NCBI GenBank assembly: GCA_947450225.1
Contig: CANFUO010000016.1
Span: 1 to 33,966, forward strand
From: Burkholderiaceae bacterium
GTDB taxonomy: Bacteria > Pseudomonadota > Gammaproteobacteria > Burkholderiales > Burkholderiaceae
Length of the DNA: 33,966 bases
Direction of reading: 5' to 3'
In this document: one piece after another, positions 16,599 to 27,033 of the stretch
Position numbering within the stretch: the first letter of the stretch is position 1
Layout: every line of letters starts with the position of its first letter
Notes under the pieces: model-generated
Databases searched by the model: none
The model's input: the letters and a program-made list of their open reading frames with translations, nothing else
What the model was told of the DNA's origin: nothing
Made by a program: the position numbers and the translations under genes

Positions 16599-18895
16599 TT
16601 GCCCAAGAACTTGAAGTCAGTTTACACATGGCTTTTGTGGATGCGCGAGCGGCGCGTCATGAGTTCATTACGGTAGAACATTTATTAAGTGCGCTATTAG
16701 ATAATGCTACGTCTGTAGAAGTCTTAAAGGCCTGTGCGGTCAATATTGCTGATCTGCGAGCGCAATTGAAAAATTTCATCAATGACAACACGCCAATTGT
16801 GCCAGGTACAGAAGAGGTAGATACGCAGCCTACCCTTGGTTTTCAGCGTGTGATTCAGCGCGCCATTATGCATGTTCAATCGACATCGAGTGGCAAGAAA
16901 GAAGTGACTGGAGCAAATGTCTTAGTTGCCATTTTTGGCGAAAAAGATTCCCATGCCGTGTATTACCTTCAACAGCAGGGTGTAACGCGCTTAGATGTTG
17001 TTAACTACATTAGCCACGGAATTCGTAAAGATCAGGCAGAAGTTCCAAAACCAGAATCGGCTGGATCAGAAAACGATGATTCTGGCAATGCTGGTAAAGA
17101 TAGTCCGCTTGAGCAATATACTCAAAACTTAAATTTACTTGCTCGCCAAGGAAAAATTGACCCACTGATTGGACGTGAACATGAAGTGGAACGAGTGATT
17201 CAGGTCTTATGTCGTCGCCGGAAAAATAATCCATTGCTCGTTGGTGAGGCTGGTGTTGGTAAAACGGCCATTGCTGAAGGCTTGGCGTGGAGAATCACCC
17301 AAAACGAAGTGCCTGACATTCTAAAAGAGGCGGTGGTGTTCTCCTTGGACATGGGGGCATTACTTGCAGGAACTAAATACCGCGGTGACTTTGAGCAGCG
17401 TTTAAAGGCAGTACTCAAGTCTTTAAAGGACAATGTGAATGCAGTTTTGTTTATTGATGAGATTCATACCTTAATTGGAGCTGGTGCTGCGTCTGGAGGG
17501 ACTCTTGATGCAAGCAACTTACTCAAACCGGCGTTATCTAGTGGGCAATTAAAATGTATTGGCGCCACTACTTATACAGAATATCGTGGCATATTTGAAA
17601 AAGATGCTGCCTTATCAAGAAGGTTCCAAAAAATTGATGTACTAGAGCCATCTGTCGATCAAACTGTACAAATATTACGCGGCCTTAAATCGCGATTTGA
17701 GGAGCATCATGGGGTCAAGTATTCGCAGAGCGCATTAAGTGCTGCTGCGGAGCTCTCATCGCGCTATATCAACGATCGTCAGTTACCAGATAAAGCAATT
17801 GACGTGATTGATGAGGCTGGTGCTGCTCAGCGTATTTTGCCAAAATCAAAACAAAAGAAAACCATTGGTCGATTAGAAATAGAAGACATTGTTTCGAAGA
17901 TTGCGCGAATACCTGCTCAGTCCGTTAGTGTCGATGATCGCAGTAAGTTACAAACATTGGATCGTGATTTAAAGAGTGTGGTATTTGGTCAAGATCCCTC
18001 GATTGAGGTGTTGTCCGCGGCAATTAAAATGGCGCGAGCTGGACTTGGGAAAGTGGACAAGCCGATTGGATCTTTCTTGTTCTCTGGACCTACTGGGGTT
18101 GGTAAAACCGAAGTTGCTAAGCAGCTAGCTTTCATTATGGGAGTCGAGCTCTTACGCTTTGATATGTCTGAATACATGGAGCGGCATGCAGTCAGTCGCC
18201 TCATTGGAGCCCCTCCTGGATACGTTGGGTTTGATCAAGGTGGCTTATTGACTGAGGGGGTTAATAAAAAACCACATTGCGTTTTATTATTGGACGAAAT
18301 TGAAAAAGCGCATCCTGATATCTTCAATATCTTGTTACAAGTGATGGACCACGGGACATTAACGGATAACAATGGTAGAAAAGCAGATTTTAGAAACGTC
18401 ATCATCATTATGACCACGAATGCAGGTGCTGAAACCATGAATAAGGCAACGATTGGATTTACCAATCCGCGCGAGTCTGGTGATGAAATGGCGGATATTA
18501 AGAAGATGTTCACCCCAGAATTTAGAAATCGCTTAGATGCAATTGTTTCGTTTAAATCATTAGATGAATCGATTATTTTGAGAGTGGTGGATAAATTCCT
18601 GATGCAGCTTGAAGAGCAGTTGCATGAGAAAAAAGTAGATGCAACATTCTCAGCTGGATTAAGGGCGCATTTAGCCAAAAAAGGATTCGATCCATTGATG
18701 GGAGCGCGCCCTATGCAACGCTTAATTCAAGATACCGTTCGCAAGGCATTAGCAGACGAGCTGTTATTTGGTCGACTTGTCAATGGTGGTTCAGTGCTAG
18801 TGGATGTAGATGCTGAAAATCAGGTTATTTTGGAAATTCATTCTGCAACCGCAAAAGGTAAAGCTGCATCAGCAGAAACCTCAGAAGAGATTTAA
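16595..18895 (+). CDS. clpA: ATP-dependent Clp protease ATP-binding subunit ClpA
   Basis: ClpA is the hexameric AAA+ unfoldase that feeds proteins to ClpP. The 766-residue product (E. coli ClpA is 758) has a Clp-N double repeat at 1-145 beginning [17 protein letters not shown] domain 1 has Walker [14 protein letters not shown] near 216 and [13 protein letters not shown] near 285. AAA domain 2 has Walker [13 protein letters not shown] near 497, followed by [11 protein letters not shown]. An IGF tripeptide near residue 620 is the ClpP-docking loop, so partnership with ClpP is supported. No ClpB-type coiled-coil middle domain is present. The start is set by the GGAGG site and gives an ATGA overlap with clpS. 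A terminator follows 18 bases after the stop. clpP is not in the window. Confidence 0.97.
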   Translation: MIAQELEVSLHMAFVDARAARHEFITVEHLLSALLDNATSVEVLKACAVNIADLRAQLKNFINDNTPIVPGTEEVDTQPTLGFQRVIQRAIMHVQSTSSGKKEVTGANVLVAIFGEKDSHAVYYLQQQGVTRLDVVNYISHGIRKDQAEVPKPESAGSENDDSGNAGKDSPLEQYTQNLNLLARQGKIDPLIGREHEVERVIQVLCRRRKNNPLLVGEAGVGKTAIAEGLAWRITQNEVPDILKEAVVFSLDMGALLAGTKYRGDFEQRLKAVLKSLKDNVNAVLFIDEIHTLIGAGAASGGTLDASNLLKPALSSGQLKCIGATTYTEYRGIFEKDAALSRRFQKIDVLEPSVDQTVQILRGLKSRFEEHHGVKYSQSALSAAAELSSRYINDRQLPDKAIDVIDEAGAAQRILPKSKQKKTIGRLEIEDIVSKIARIPAQSVSVDDRSKLQTLDRDLKSVVFGQDPSIEVLSAAIKMARAGLGKVDKPIGSFLFSGPTGVGKTEVAKQLAFIMGVELLRFDMSEYMERHAVSRLIGAPPGYVGFDQGGLLTEGVNKKPHCVLLLDEIEKAHPDIFNILLQVMDHGTLTDNNGRKADFRNVIIIMTTNAGAETMNKATIGFTNPRESGDEMADIKKMFTPEFRNRLDAIVSFKSLDESIILRVVDKFLMQLEEQLHEKKVDATFSAGLRAHLAKKGFDPLMGARPMQRLIQDTVRKALADELLFGRLVNGGSVLVDVDAENQVILEIHSATAKGKAASAETSEEI

Positions 18896-18913
18896 GCCGC
18901 TACTGCCCCAAAG

Positions 18914-18939
18914 AAAAGGCCTCGAAAGAGGCCTTTTTT
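18914..18939 (+). terminator. Intrinsic terminator after clpA, likely bidirectional
   Basis: AAAAGGCCTC and GAGGCCTTTT form a 10-bp stem capped by a GAAA tetraloop. Six T residues end it on the plus strand, and TTTTCTTT follows on the minus strand, serving the convergent symporter gene. Confidence 0.93.
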
Positions 18940-18956
18940 GTAGTCAAGAAAATCTG

Positions 18957-20261
18957 TTAAATATTGACTTCATGTAATTTGGATTCACGCTCTTGATCCA
19001 TGAGAAGAGCATTAGCAGTTGCCTCTTCCTCAGATAAAAGACCGCCTTCCCATTTCGCGACTACGGCAGAAGCAATCGAGTTTCCAACAGCATTTGTTGC
19101 AGAGCGTCCCATATCTAGGAAGGTATCTACGCCTAAAATCATTAGTAAGCCAGCCTCAGGAATGTTGAATTGGTTAAGGGTGGCCGCAATCACCACTAAA
19201 GAAGCTCTAGGCACACCAGCCATACCTTTAGATGTCATCATCAAAATTAACAGCATAGTAATTTGCGTACCTATTGAGAGATGAATATCATAGGCTTGCG
19301 CGATAAATAGCGTCGCAAAGGTGCAGTACATCATAGAGCCATCTAAGTTAAACGAATATCCAAGGGGCATGACAAAGCTAGATATTTTTCTTTTAACCCC
19401 AAACCGGTCTAAACCTTCTAAGATTTTAGGATAAGCAGCTTCGGAACTGGCTGTTGCAAAAGAGATTAAAAAAGCTTCCTTGATATTCAGTAATAAGTTC
19501 TTGATACGAGGCCCTAAGAAAATAAAACCAGCAAGAACTAATAAGCACCAAAGGGTTATAAGTGCAATGTAAAAATCAATCATAAAGACAGCAAATTTAG
19601 CTAGAATTGCAAGGCCATTAATTGCCACAGTTGAGGCCATCGCCGCGAAGACTGCTACAGGAGCAAACTTCATGACATAGCCAGTGATTTTTAGCATGAC
19701 ATGAGATAGTTCATCAATGCTATGTAATAAATATTTTGCTTTTTCGCCAATCGACGCCATAGCAATACCAAAAAACATCGAGAAAACGACAATTTGAAGG
19801 ATTTCATTTTTAGCCATTGCATCAGCGAAAGATTTTGGTATTAAGTGTTTTATAAAATCTTGAAGGGTGAATTCACTAGTAGCCAAATTAGCGCTTAAGT
19901 GGGCATCAGGAAGAATTAAATTAAGGCTTGCGCCCGGTTGCATGATATTGGCAAAAATTAAACCCAGCAGGAGTGAGATAAGCGATGCTGATAAGAACCA
20001 AGCGAGGGACTTAAAAAAGATTCGACCAACTGAAGAAGCATCGCCCATGTGAGCAATACCCACAACGAGAGTTGAAAACACTAGCGGGGCAATAATCATC
20101 TTAATCAGCGTTAAAAAGATATCTGACAGCATAGAAAAATAGGATGAAATTTCTTTAATCTGGTCAGGATCTGTGACAGTGTTATTGATGATGGCACCAG
20201 TCGCAATGCCAACAACCATACAAATTAAAATCACTAGTGTTTGTGGAATTTTTTTCATCAT
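18957..20261 (-). CDS. Dicarboxylate/amino acid:cation symporter (DAACS family)
   Basis: This 434-residue inner-membrane secondary transporter belongs to the DctA/GltP/GltT family, which takes up C4-dicarboxylates or acidic amino acids with H+ or Na+. About eight hydrophobic helices and two re-entrant loops are expected. Visible signatures are TASSEAAYPKILEG (hairpin 1; usually a serine-rich SSS/AAT segment), LGYSFNLDGSMMYCTFATLFIAQA, the MMTSKGMAGVPRASLVVIAATL hairpin 2, and GVDTFLDMGRSATNAVGNSIASAVVAKWEG, with the substrate- and cation-binding Asp and Asn residues. The MAGVPRAS hairpin does not decide between dicarboxylate and glutamate, so no gene symbol is given. Two tandem ATG codons open the frame. 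The 60-base gap to dut contains a TAGAG-N8-CTCTA inverted repeat at 20271-20288. Confidence 0.88.
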   Translation of the reverse strand: MMKKIPQTLVILICMVVGIATGAIINNTVTDPDQIKEISSYFSMLSDIFLTLIKMIIAPLVFSTLVVGIAHMGDASSVGRIFFKSLAWFLSASLISLLLGLIFANIMQPGASLNLILPDAHLSANLATSEFTLQDFIKHLIPKSFADAMAKNEILQIVVFSMFFGIAMASIGEKAKYLLHSIDELSHVMLKITGYVMKFAPVAVFAAMASTVAINGLAILAKFAVFMIDFYIALITLWCLLVLAGFIFLGPRIKNLLLNIKEAFLISFATASSEAAYPKILEGLDRFGVKRKISSFVMPLGYSFNLDGSMMYCTFATLFIAQAYDIHLSIGTQITMLLILMMTSKGMAGVPRASLVVIAATLNQFNIPEAGLLMILGVDTFLDMGRSATNAVGNSIASAVVAKWEGGLLSEEEATANALLMDQERESKLHEVNI

Positions 20262-20321
20262 TTTGCCCTATAGAGGTAATTGTCTCTAATTTAATATACC
20301 CCTCAAATGTGACTGAATTGT

Positions 20322-20771
20322 TTAGGCTTTGCCTGTGCTTCCAAAGCCTCCCGCACCCCGGTCAGAGGATGCGAACTCATCGACAAGCGTCCACTCAACT
20401 TGCATGACCGGAACGATCACAAGTTGCGCCAATCTTTCCATTGGCTCAAGACGAAAGCTTGTGGCACTGCGGTTCCAAGTACTAACCATTAATTGACCTT
20501 GATAATCAGAATCAATGAGGCCTACAAGATTACCTAAAACAATCCCGTGTTTATGCCCCAATCCTGACCTGGGTAGAATCATGGCGCAATATCGTGGATC
20601 GTTAATATAAATAGAAATACCCGTTGGCACGAGGACGGTTTGTCCAGGAGAAATATCAATTGCCTCATCAAGGCAGGCCCTAAGGTCCAGGCCGGCGCTT
20701 CCTGGGGTTGCATATTGGGGTAATTGTGAGCGCATCCGCTCATCGATAATTTTGACTTGTAGTTTTTGCAT
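20322..20771 (-). CDS. dut: dUTP diphosphatase
   Basis: Dut hydrolyses dUTP to dUMP and PPi, keeping uracil out of DNA and supplying thymidylate synthesis. The 149-residue protein has all five trimeric dUTPase motifs in order: [12 protein letters not shown] (22-33), [10 protein letters not shown] (motif 2), [11 protein letters not shown] (motif 3, with catalytic Asp), ERLAQLVI (motif 4) and the C-terminal [10 protein letters not shown] (motif 5, the flexible P-loop-like arm). The stop of coaBC lies 5 bases upstream on the same strand, so coaBC and dut form one transcript, as in many proteobacteria. Confidence 0.97.
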   Translation of the reverse strand: MQKLQVKIIDERMRSQLPQYATPGSAGLDLRACLDEAIDISPGQTVLVPTGISIYINDPRYCAMILPRSGLGHKHGIVLGNLVGLIDSDYQGQLMVSTWNRSATSFRLEPMERLAQLVIVPVMQVEWTLVDEFASSDRGAGGFGSTGKA

Positions 20772-20776
20772 GATCG

Positions 20777-22012
20777 TTAGGTAGGTAGACGTTTTGAAAC
20801 TTCACGAATAATCTCGCGAGCAAGGACAAGTTTATCGGCTGGGCCAAGTGTTAATTCATTATTAGCATCAATTAAAGTAACTTCATTGATATCTTCCCCG
20901 AAAGTACTGGGTCCATGATTAGCGATGATGAGTGAAGTATTTTTAGAAATAAGTTTCTTTTTTCCATACTCAATTGTGTTTTCTGTTTCAGCAGCAAAAC
21001 CAACGCAAAAGCTAGGTTTGTTTTTTGATGCTGATGAGAAGGCTAGCAAAATATCTGGATTTTGCACTAAATCGAAATGTGGTATATCAGTCGTACTTTG
21101 TTTCTTAATTTTTTGATCTGCCATACTCGATACACGCCAATCAGCAACGGCTGCGACACTAAAAAATACATCACTATCGTGATGTGTCAGCACAGCATCA
21201 TGCATCTCTTGGGCACTCGTGACATTAGTGCGCTGGATATTACCTAAAAAAGCTAAAGGGGTATCAAGATGCACCGGACCACTAATCAGTTGGACCTGTG
21301 CGCCTGCTTCAACAGCAGCTCTGGCGATAGCAAACCCCATTTTTCCTGAACTACGATTGGTCAAACCACGGACAGGGTCGATCGCCTCATAAGTTGGGCC
21401 AGCGGTGATGAGTACTTTTTTACCCAGCAATCGTTTTGGTTGAAAAAAGGCAATCAAGGCTTCACAAATCTCGGTAGGCTCCAACATTCTGCCCATTCCC
21501 ACTTCGCCACAAGCTTGATCGCCACTTGCCGGCCCTAGAATCGCAATTTTGTCTTTTAACAGACGCTCAACACTTCTTTGGGTGGCGATGTTTTCCCACA
21601 TTTGTCGATTCATAGCTGGGACGATCAGCAATGGGCAGGGCGTAATGACGCCATTGGAATCATGCCCTCGAGCAAGACAGAGCGTACTGAGAAGATCATT
21701 TGCCAGGCCTAAAGAAAGCTTAGCCATAAAGTCTGCACTAGCAGGGGCAATCAAAATAGCATCGACATCTCTTGTTAATTCAATATGTGGCATCCCATTA
21801 GAAATCCGCGTATCCCATTGGCTAATGAAGACTGGTTGTCCTGAGACTGCCTGCAGAGTTGTTGGCGTTACGAATTGCGTGGCTGCATCAGTCATAGCGA
21901 CTTGAACGCTAGCGCCTTCTTTGATCAGTTGACGAACTAATTCAGGCGATTTGTACGCAGCAATACCCCCTGAAATACCCAGAAGAATCTTTTTGTTATT
22001 GAGAGACATCAT
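20777..22012 (-). CDS. coaBC: Bifunctional phosphopantothenoylcysteine decarboxylase / phosphopantothenate-cysteine ligase
   Basis: CoaBC makes 4'-phosphopantetheine from phosphopantothenate and cysteine in coenzyme A synthesis. The N-terminal flavoprotein CoaC half shows [46 protein letters not shown] and PAMNRQMW. The CoaB half starts near residue 190 with [27 protein letters not shown] and has the AAVADWR and lysine-rich KIKKQ elements. The frame could open at 22027, but ATG at 22012 has GGAGAG seven bases upstream and gives the standard [16 protein letters not shown] start, so it is preferred (411 residues). It is flanked by lspA upstream and dut downstream on the same strand. Confidence 0.95.
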   Translation of the reverse strand: MMSLNNKKILLGISGGIAAYKSPELVRQLIKEGASVQVAMTDAATQFVTPTTLQAVSGQPVFISQWDTRISNGMPHIELTRDVDAILIAPASADFMAKLSLGLANDLLSTLCLARGHDSNGVITPCPLLIVPAMNRQMWENIATQRSVERLLKDKIAILGPASGDQACGEVGMGRMLEPTEICEALIAFFQPKRLLGKKVLITAGPTYEAIDPVRGLTNRSSGKMGFAIARAAVEAGAQVQLISGPVHLDTPLAFLGNIQRTNVTSAQEMHDAVLTHHDSDVFFSVAAVADWRVSSMADQKIKKQSTTDIPHFDLVQNPDILLAFSSASKNKPSFCVGFAAETENTIEYGKKKLISKNTSLIIANHGPSTFGEDINEVTLIDANNELTLGPADKLVLAREIIREVSKRLPT

Positions 22013-22019
22013 TGTAGAA

Positions 22020-22025
22020 CTCTCC
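22020..22025 (-). promoter_or_regulatory. Ribosome binding site that sets the coaBC start
   Basis: GGAGAG on the minus strand lies seven bases before ATG at 22012, whereas the upstream in-frame ATG at 22027 has only a weak AAG before it. Confidence 0.7.
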
Positions 22026-22033
22026 ATTCTTGA

Positions 22034-22543
22034 TCAACGTCGCTTGATAACTCGGATTAGCTCATCAATAATTAATAGGCTTGTACCTAAGGTAATAGCG
22101 CTATCTGCAATATTAAATGCTGGCCAGTGATACTGTAAATAATATACATCAATAAAATCAACCACTGCGCCATATGCAAAGCGATCAATTAAGTTACCAA
22201 TAGCACCCCCTAAAATCAGGGCAATGGAGAAGCAGAAAATGCCTTGATTGCTATGGCGCTTCAATAACCAAAGCATTACTAAGACGGCAACTGAACCTAT
22301 CCCAATAAAAAACCATTTTTGCCAACCCCCACCATCCGCTAAGAATGAAAACGCCGCTCCAGGGTTATAAACAAGTACCCAGTTTAAAAATGATGTAATC
22401 CGTCGTGAAGAGTGCTGCGCGATTTGACTCAGTGTGACAAATTTTGTTAACTGATCGAGGATGATGACCAACAAAGCAATAAACATCCACATCATGAAGT
22501 GACTAGAGTTTTTATTTGAAAAAATCGATTTTCCTTTGGCCAT
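22034..22543 (-). CDS. lspA: Lipoprotein signal peptidase (signal peptidase II)
   Basis: LspA is an inner-membrane aspartyl protease that cuts the signal peptide just before the lipidated cysteine of prolipoproteins. The 169-residue product has four hydrophobic helices and the family boxes: DQLTKF at 30-35, NPGAAFSF at 60-67, GGAIGNLIDR with catalytic Asp120, VVDFIDV and WPAFNIADSAI with catalytic Asp147. AAGGA stands about nine bases before the ATG. It follows ileS with a 20-base gap on the same strand, reproducing the well-known ribF-ileS-lspA order. In enterobacteria fkpB and ispH follow directly, but here those genes are in a separate cluster about 9 kb away. Confidence 0.97.
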   Translation of the reverse strand: MAKGKSIFSNKNSSHFMMWMFIALLVIILDQLTKFVTLSQIAQHSSRRITSFLNWVLVYNPGAAFSFLADGGGWQKWFFIGIGSVAVLVMLWLLKRHSNQGIFCFSIALILGGAIGNLIDRFAYGAVVDFIDVYYLQYHWPAFNIADSAITLGTSLLIIDELIRVIKRR

Positions 22544-22563
22544 ATCAATTGTCCTTATGATGA

Positions 22564-25404
22564 TTACGCAAAAAGGCGTATTTCGCCACTCCCGTGTAAA
22601 TTGGTATCACACCGTTGGCACAGATCTGGATGTGAGCTAAGTGATCCAACTTCAGGGGTGTAGTGCCAGCAACGTGCACACTTTAAAAAGGAAGATGCTT
22701 TTACAGAAATTTGAAGAGGTGTACCGACAGATTCCTCGATGACTGAAGTAGCTGAAGTGATGAGCACAAATTTTAGTTCGTCAGCGATACTATTTAAGAC
22801 AGCAGCATCTTCGGTAGATGCATGGATGACGACTTGTGCTTGCAAAGATGATCCGACTCGACCTGCTTCCCGTTCGAGTTCAATAGCTTTTGTAACAGAG
22901 CTACGAAGCTCACGTATTTTTGCCCATTTAATGAGTAAATCATGAGCCTTAGGTGATGTTGTCAGCACTTGATATTCGGAGGTAAAGATCGTCTGTTCAT
23001 TGCCTAGGTCATGTGCGAATTCTTGCCAGGCCTCTTCTGCGGTAAAGGATAAAAATGGTGCCATCCAGCGCAGCATGGCTTCCGTTATGGCATGTAAAAC
23101 GGTTTGCGCACTTTTACGACCAACAGAGCTTGGGGAATTCGTATACAGACGGTCTTTTAAGATATCCAAATAAAAGCCACCAAGATCTTCGGTACAAAAT
23201 GACATGATTTTAGATACAGCGGTATGGAATTCATAGCGATCATAGAGCGCAAGAATATCGGTTTGCACCTGGCCTGTGAGTGCCAACATATATTGATCTA
23301 TTTCCAATAAATCGTTATTAGCGATAGCTTCATTCTTTTTATCGAAGTCGCTCACGTTAGCGAGTAAAAACCTAAGGGTATTGCGGATGCGGCGATAGGA
23401 CTCTACAACTCTTTTTAAGATCTCATCAGAAATCGTCATTTCACCAGAGTAGTCGGTAGAAGCAGTCCATAAACGAATAATTTCAGCACCCATTTTGTCC
23501 GCAACTTCCTGAGGAGCGATCACATTACCTAAAGACTTGCTCATTTTTCTACCATGCCCATCGACCGTAAAGCCATGCGTCAGAAGAGCTTTATAGGGTG
23601 GCTTGCCATCAAGCATGACACCAGTTAGAAGCGAAGAGTGAAACCAGCCACGATGTTGGTCGGAACCCTCCAAATAAAGATCAGCCCAGCGATCATCCGA
23701 GGTTTGTAATTCCTGTTGATGTGAGCCACGAATTACATGCCAATGGGTCGTTCCTGAATCAAACCAAACATCGAGTGTATCTTTATTCTTTTCGTAGTCA
23801 TCCGCATCATTACCTAGGAAGGCTTGGATATCGAGGGTTTGCCAAGCCTCAATGCCTTTTAACTCAATCAGTTGGGCAATTTTTTCCATATGATCAAGGG
23901 TATTCGGATGTAACTCACCCGTTTGTCGGTGCACAAAAAATGCCATGGGAACGCCCCATTGCCTTTGCCTTGAAAGTGTCCAGTCAGGCCTGTTAGCAAT
24001 CATGCCGTGTAGACGCTGCTTACCCCATGCCGGATAAAAATAAGTGTCTTCTATGCCCTCTAGCGCCATTTCACGAACACTTTTATCGCCGCCTGCAGGT
24101 TTAAAGTCCATGCGGGCAAACCATTGAGAAGTTGCACGATAAATAATCGGCGTTTTATGGCGCCAACAGTGCATATAGGAATGCGTAAATTCAATCGCTT
24201 TTAAAAGTGAGCCAGCTTGATCAAGTGCTTTAACAATGAGAGGATTTGCTTTCCATATAAATTGACCACCAAACAACGGCAGTGAGCTGGCATACACGCC
24301 GTTACTCATCACCGGACTAATAATGTCGGCATCTTGCATGCCGTGCGCTTTACAGGACCTATAGTCCTCTTCACCATACGCCGGAGCGCTGTGGACAATA
24401 CCGGTACCACTTTCTAAGGTGACGTATTGGGCACAATACACGGGGGCTAAACGTTGGTAACCCGGATCCAGAGAAGCTAAGGGGTGTATAAAGGAGAAAT
24501 TCTCAAGCGCTTGCCCCAAACAAGTTCCTAATACAGTACCCTCAAGACCATAAGACGTCAGGCAGGCTTCGACCCTTTCTCTAGCTAGGATCAGCAATTG
24601 CGAGCCGACATCGACCAAAGCATACTCAAATTCAGGGTGAACATTTAAAGCCTGATTCGAGGGAATCGTCCAAGGGGTTGTAGTCCAGATAACAATACGA
24701 ATGTCTTTAGCGGGCAAAGTTGGCAAGCTAAAAATTTGCGATAAGGCATCCCTCTGATCATTTGGGATTAAAAACCCCACATCAACGGCAGGATCTTTTT
24801 TATCTTGATATTCAACTTCAGCCTCTGCAAGAGCGGAACCACAATCAAAACACCAATTAACAGGCTTAAGACCTCTGAAGACAAAACCCTTTTCCATAAT
24901 TTTTGCAAGAGCACGTAATTCATTAGCCTCATTGCTAAAACTCATGGTGAGATAAGGGTTTTTCCAATCCCCAAGAACGCCTAATCGTTCAAAGTCCTTC
25001 TTTTGCTGCTCGATTTGTTCGGTTGCGTAAGCACGTGCTTTTGCTTGGACTTCTTCCGTTGTTAGATTTTTGCCGTATTTTTTTTCAATTTGAATCTCAA
25101 TGGGCATACCATGACAATCCCAGCCCGGAACATAGACAGCATCAAAGCCCATCAATGTTTTACTTTTAACAATCATGTCTTTCAGAATTTTATTAACAGC
25201 ATGGCCAATATGAATGTTTCCATTTGCGTAAGGGGGGCCATCATGCAAAATAAATTTCTTCTTTCCTAGGCGCGCAGACCGTATGACCCCATAGATATTT
25301 TTTTCTTGCCACTGCTTTACCCAAATGGGCTCCCGCTTAGGCAAATCGCCACGCATCGGAAATGTTGTATCTAGTAAATTGACAGGGTATTGGTTATCAG
25401 ACAT
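22564..25404 (-). CDS. ileS: Isoleucine-tRNA ligase
   Basis: IleS is a class Ia aminoacyl-tRNA synthetase with a CP1 editing domain. The chosen start ATG at 25404 gives 946 residues beginning [19 protein letters not shown]; the open frame extends upstream but overlaps ribF. Signatures are HIGH at 65-68 (within [12 protein letters not shown]), the editing domain at about 190-390 with [17 protein letters not shown] and [21 protein letters not shown] near residue 620, and a C-terminal zinc-binding knuckle CARCW...CQRC near 908. This architecture is the bacterial, mupirocin-sensitive type of IleS. One base separates the start from the ribF stop. No Shine-Dalgarno is obvious, so coupling to ribF translation is likely. 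Confidence 0.97.
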   Translation of the reverse strand: MSDNQYPVNLLDTTFPMRGDLPKREPIWVKQWQEKNIYGVIRSARLGKKKFILHDGPPYANGNIHIGHAVNKILKDMIVKSKTLMGFDAVYVPGWDCHGMPIEIQIEKKYGKNLTTEEVQAKARAYATEQIEQQKKDFERLGVLGDWKNPYLTMSFSNEANELRALAKIMEKGFVFRGLKPVNWCFDCGSALAEAEVEYQDKKDPAVDVGFLIPNDQRDALSQIFSLPTLPAKDIRIVIWTTTPWTIPSNQALNVHPEFEYALVDVGSQLLILARERVEACLTSYGLEGTVLGTCLGQALENFSFIHPLASLDPGYQRLAPVYCAQYVTLESGTGIVHSAPAYGEEDYRSCKAHGMQDADIISPVMSNGVYASSLPLFGGQFIWKANPLIVKALDQAGSLLKAIEFTHSYMHCWRHKTPIIYRATSQWFARMDFKPAGGDKSVREMALEGIEDTYFYPAWGKQRLHGMIANRPDWTLSRQRQWGVPMAFFVHRQTGELHPNTLDHMEKIAQLIELKGIEAWQTLDIQAFLGNDADDYEKNKDTLDVWFDSGTTHWHVIRGSHQQELQTSDDRWADLYLEGSDQHRGWFHSSLLTGVMLDGKPPYKALLTHGFTVDGHGRKMSKSLGNVIAPQEVADKMGAEIIRLWTASTDYSGEMTISDEILKRVVESYRRIRNTLRFLLANVSDFDKKNEAIANNDLLEIDQYMLALTGQVQTDILALYDRYEFHTAVSKIMSFCTEDLGGFYLDILKDRLYTNSPSSVGRKSAQTVLHAITEAMLRWMAPFLSFTAEEAWQEFAHDLGNEQTIFTSEYQVLTTSPKAHDLLIKWAKIRELRSSVTKAIELEREAGRVGSSLQAQVVIHASTEDAAVLNSIADELKFVLITSATSVIEESVGTPLQISVKASSFLKCARCWHYTPEVGSLSSHPDLCQRCDTNLHGSGEIRLFA

Positions 25405-25405
25405 A

Positions 25406-26347
25406 TTAATTTTTGAAATAATTCCTTGCTGCATTAGCATCTGCCTCAATTGCTGATTGCAAAGAGGGTAAATCAGAGTATTTTGCCTCATCTCGGAGTT
25501 TTTTCAAAAATTCCACTTGAATAATACGCCCATAGACATCTTGATTGAAATCAAAAAGGTGCGTTTCGAGTAAAACACGACCTGCATTTTCTACGCTAGG
25601 ACGATACCCCAGACTAGCCACCCCCTGAATTGGTTCATGATGAAGGCCGTGCACCTGAACTACAAAAATACCTGTCATGGCAGGACGTCTTTGTTGAAAT
25701 TGATTCGACAGAGCGACATTTAGCGTAGGAAAACCCAAAGTTCTACCAAGTTTTTTTCCGTGAATCACATGCCCGGAAATCTTGTATGGACGACCCAACA
25801 ATTGTTCAGCAAGATCGAGATTGCCACTTTGAATCGCTTGTCTGACGGCAGTACTAGAAATTCGCTTCTCAGAAGAGTCATTTACTGTAGGGAGGGCATG
25901 TACAGTAAAGCCATGTTCAAGTCCTGCTAATTTTAAGGAATGGATATCACCAGCCCTTTTGGAGCCGTAATGAAAGTCATCACCAATTACAATATGCTTA
26001 GTTTGGAGCCCATTAACAATAATGTCATTCACAAACTCAGATGGTGTTTTTTTTGCAAAATCGGCATTAAAGTGTTCAACAACTACTAGATCGACCCCCG
26101 TTTTTTTAAGGGCATCTAATTTATCCCTTAAGCCTAAAATACGTGCTGGCGCATTTTGTGGAGAAAAAAACTCTTTGGGATGAGGCTCAAAAGTAAGCAA
26201 ACAGGTTTGTAATTGATGCAGCTTGGCATGGGCATGTAATTCTGCAAGCAACGCCTGATGCCCCAAGTGCACACCATCAAAATTTCCAATGGTTAGGGCG
26301 CACGGGGTACGAATAAAAGAGGGGGGTATTCCGCGGATAACTTTCAC
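25406..26347 (-). CDS. ribF: Bifunctional riboflavin kinase / FAD synthetase
   Basis: RibF phosphorylates riboflavin to FMN and adenylates it to FAD. The 313-residue protein has an N-terminal nucleotidyltransferase domain with [16 protein letters not shown] near residue 20 (HxGH-type signature), [15 protein letters not shown] near 119 and SSTAVRQAI near 166. The C-terminal flavokinase domain contains [17 protein letters not shown] near 198 and [14 protein letters not shown]. The start is GTG at 26347. The divergent purN starts only 27 bases away. A perfect TATAAT on the minus strand (26360-26365) would place transcription only a few bases before the GTG, hinting at a nearly leaderless message. 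ileS follows after one base. Confidence 0.95.
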   Translation of the reverse strand: MKVIRGIPPSFIRTPCALTIGNFDGVHLGHQALLAELHAHAKLHQLQTCLLTFEPHPKEFFSPQNAPARILGLRDKLDALKKTGVDLVVVEHFNADFAKKTPSEFVNDIIVNGLQTKHIVIGDDFHYGSKRAGDIHSLKLAGLEHGFTVHALPTVNDSSEKRISSTAVRQAIQSGNLDLAEQLLGRPYKISGHVIHGKKLGRTLGFPTLNVALSNQFQQRRPAMTGIFVVQVHGLHHEPIQGVASLGYRPSVENAGRVLLETHLFDFNQDVYGRIIQVEFLKKLRDEAKYSDLPSLQSAIEADANAARNYFKN

Positions 26348-26359
26348 AACAATTAATCA

Positions 26360-26365
26360 ATTATA
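26360..26365 (-). promoter_or_regulatory. Candidate -10 box for ribF-ileS-lspA-coaBC-dut
   Basis: TATAAT on the minus strand lies 12 bases before the ribF GTG. No good -35 box was found at 16-18 bases, so this is tentative. If real, the leader is about six bases. Confidence 0.3.
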
Positions 26366-26374
26366 TTAGGGGTG

Positions 26375-27016
26375 ATGAAAAAAATTGTAATTTTGATATC
26401 TGGACGAGGTTCAAATCTCGAAGCAATCCTCCAAGCCAATATTTTAAAGGCTGGGCAGGCTCAGGTCGTGCAAGTCATTTGTAACCGTCCAGAAGCATTA
26501 GGTATCGATATTGCAAAAAAATACCAAATTCCAGTCACAATTATTGATCATACGAGTTTTTCAGCCAGGAATTTATATGATGAAGCCCTTTTGGAAAAAA
26601 CGCTTAGTTTTGCTCCTGATTTAGTCGTTTTGGCGGGTTATATGAGGATTTTGTCTGGCCCGTTTGTGAGCCAGTTTTTTGGTAAATTAATCAATATTCA
26701 TCCGTCCTTACTACCCAGTTTCCCTGGTTTAAATACCCATGCAGCGGCGCTGAAGACTGGCGTAAAGTGGCACGGCGCCACGGTTCATTTTGTAACGAAA
26801 GATTTAGACGTTGGCCCCATTATTATTCAGGGCATTGTGCCGGTTTTGCCAAATGACACAGAATCCAGTCTTGCCGCTAGAGTTTTTGAGGTTGAGCATC
26901 AAATATACCCGCAAGCGATTGAATGGTATATCCGAGAACAATTAGTACTAGAACTGGGAAATGTTAGAGTAGACCCTGCGCGACAGCAATTTTTCATGTT
27001 GCCACCTACCCCTTAA
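26375..27016 (+). CDS. purN: Phosphoribosylglycinamide formyltransferase PurN
   Basis: PurN transfers a formyl group from 10-formyl-THF to GAR, the third step of purine synthesis. The 213-residue product has the GAR-binding loop ISGRGSNLEAIL near residue 8. It also has the folate and catalytic blocks: LAGYMRILSGPFV, NIHPSLLPSFPGLNTH with the catalytic Asn-His near 105, and GATVHFVTKDLDVGPIIIQ with the catalytic Asp. ATG at 26375 gives the standard MKKIVILISGRGSN; a GTG one codon earlier is also possible, and AGGGG sits very close to both. It is divergent from ribF and followed by rsmB after 17 bases. Confidence 0.96.
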   Translation: MKKIVILISGRGSNLEAILQANILKAGQAQVVQVICNRPEALGIDIAKKYQIPVTIIDHTSFSARNLYDEALLEKTLSFAPDLVVLAGYMRILSGPFVSQFFGKLINIHPSLLPSFPGLNTHAAALKTGVKWHGATVHFVTKDLDVGPIIIQGIVPVLPNDTESSLAARVFEVEHQIYPQAIEWYIREQLVLELGNVRVDPARQQFFMLPPTP

Positions 27017-27033
27017 GGAATTATTTCATTCCA

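Noticed and set aside
18235..18678. 147-residue open frame antisense to clpA
   Set aside because: It is a shadow of the clpA coding frame, with no ribosome site or recognisable domain.
21549..21905. 118-residue open frame antisense to coaBC
   Set aside because: Shadow of the conserved CoaC domain; no start signal.
25405..25491. 29 extra N-terminal residues for IleS
   Set aside because: They lie inside ribF and do not match the family; [13 protein letters not shown] at 25404 is the usual start.
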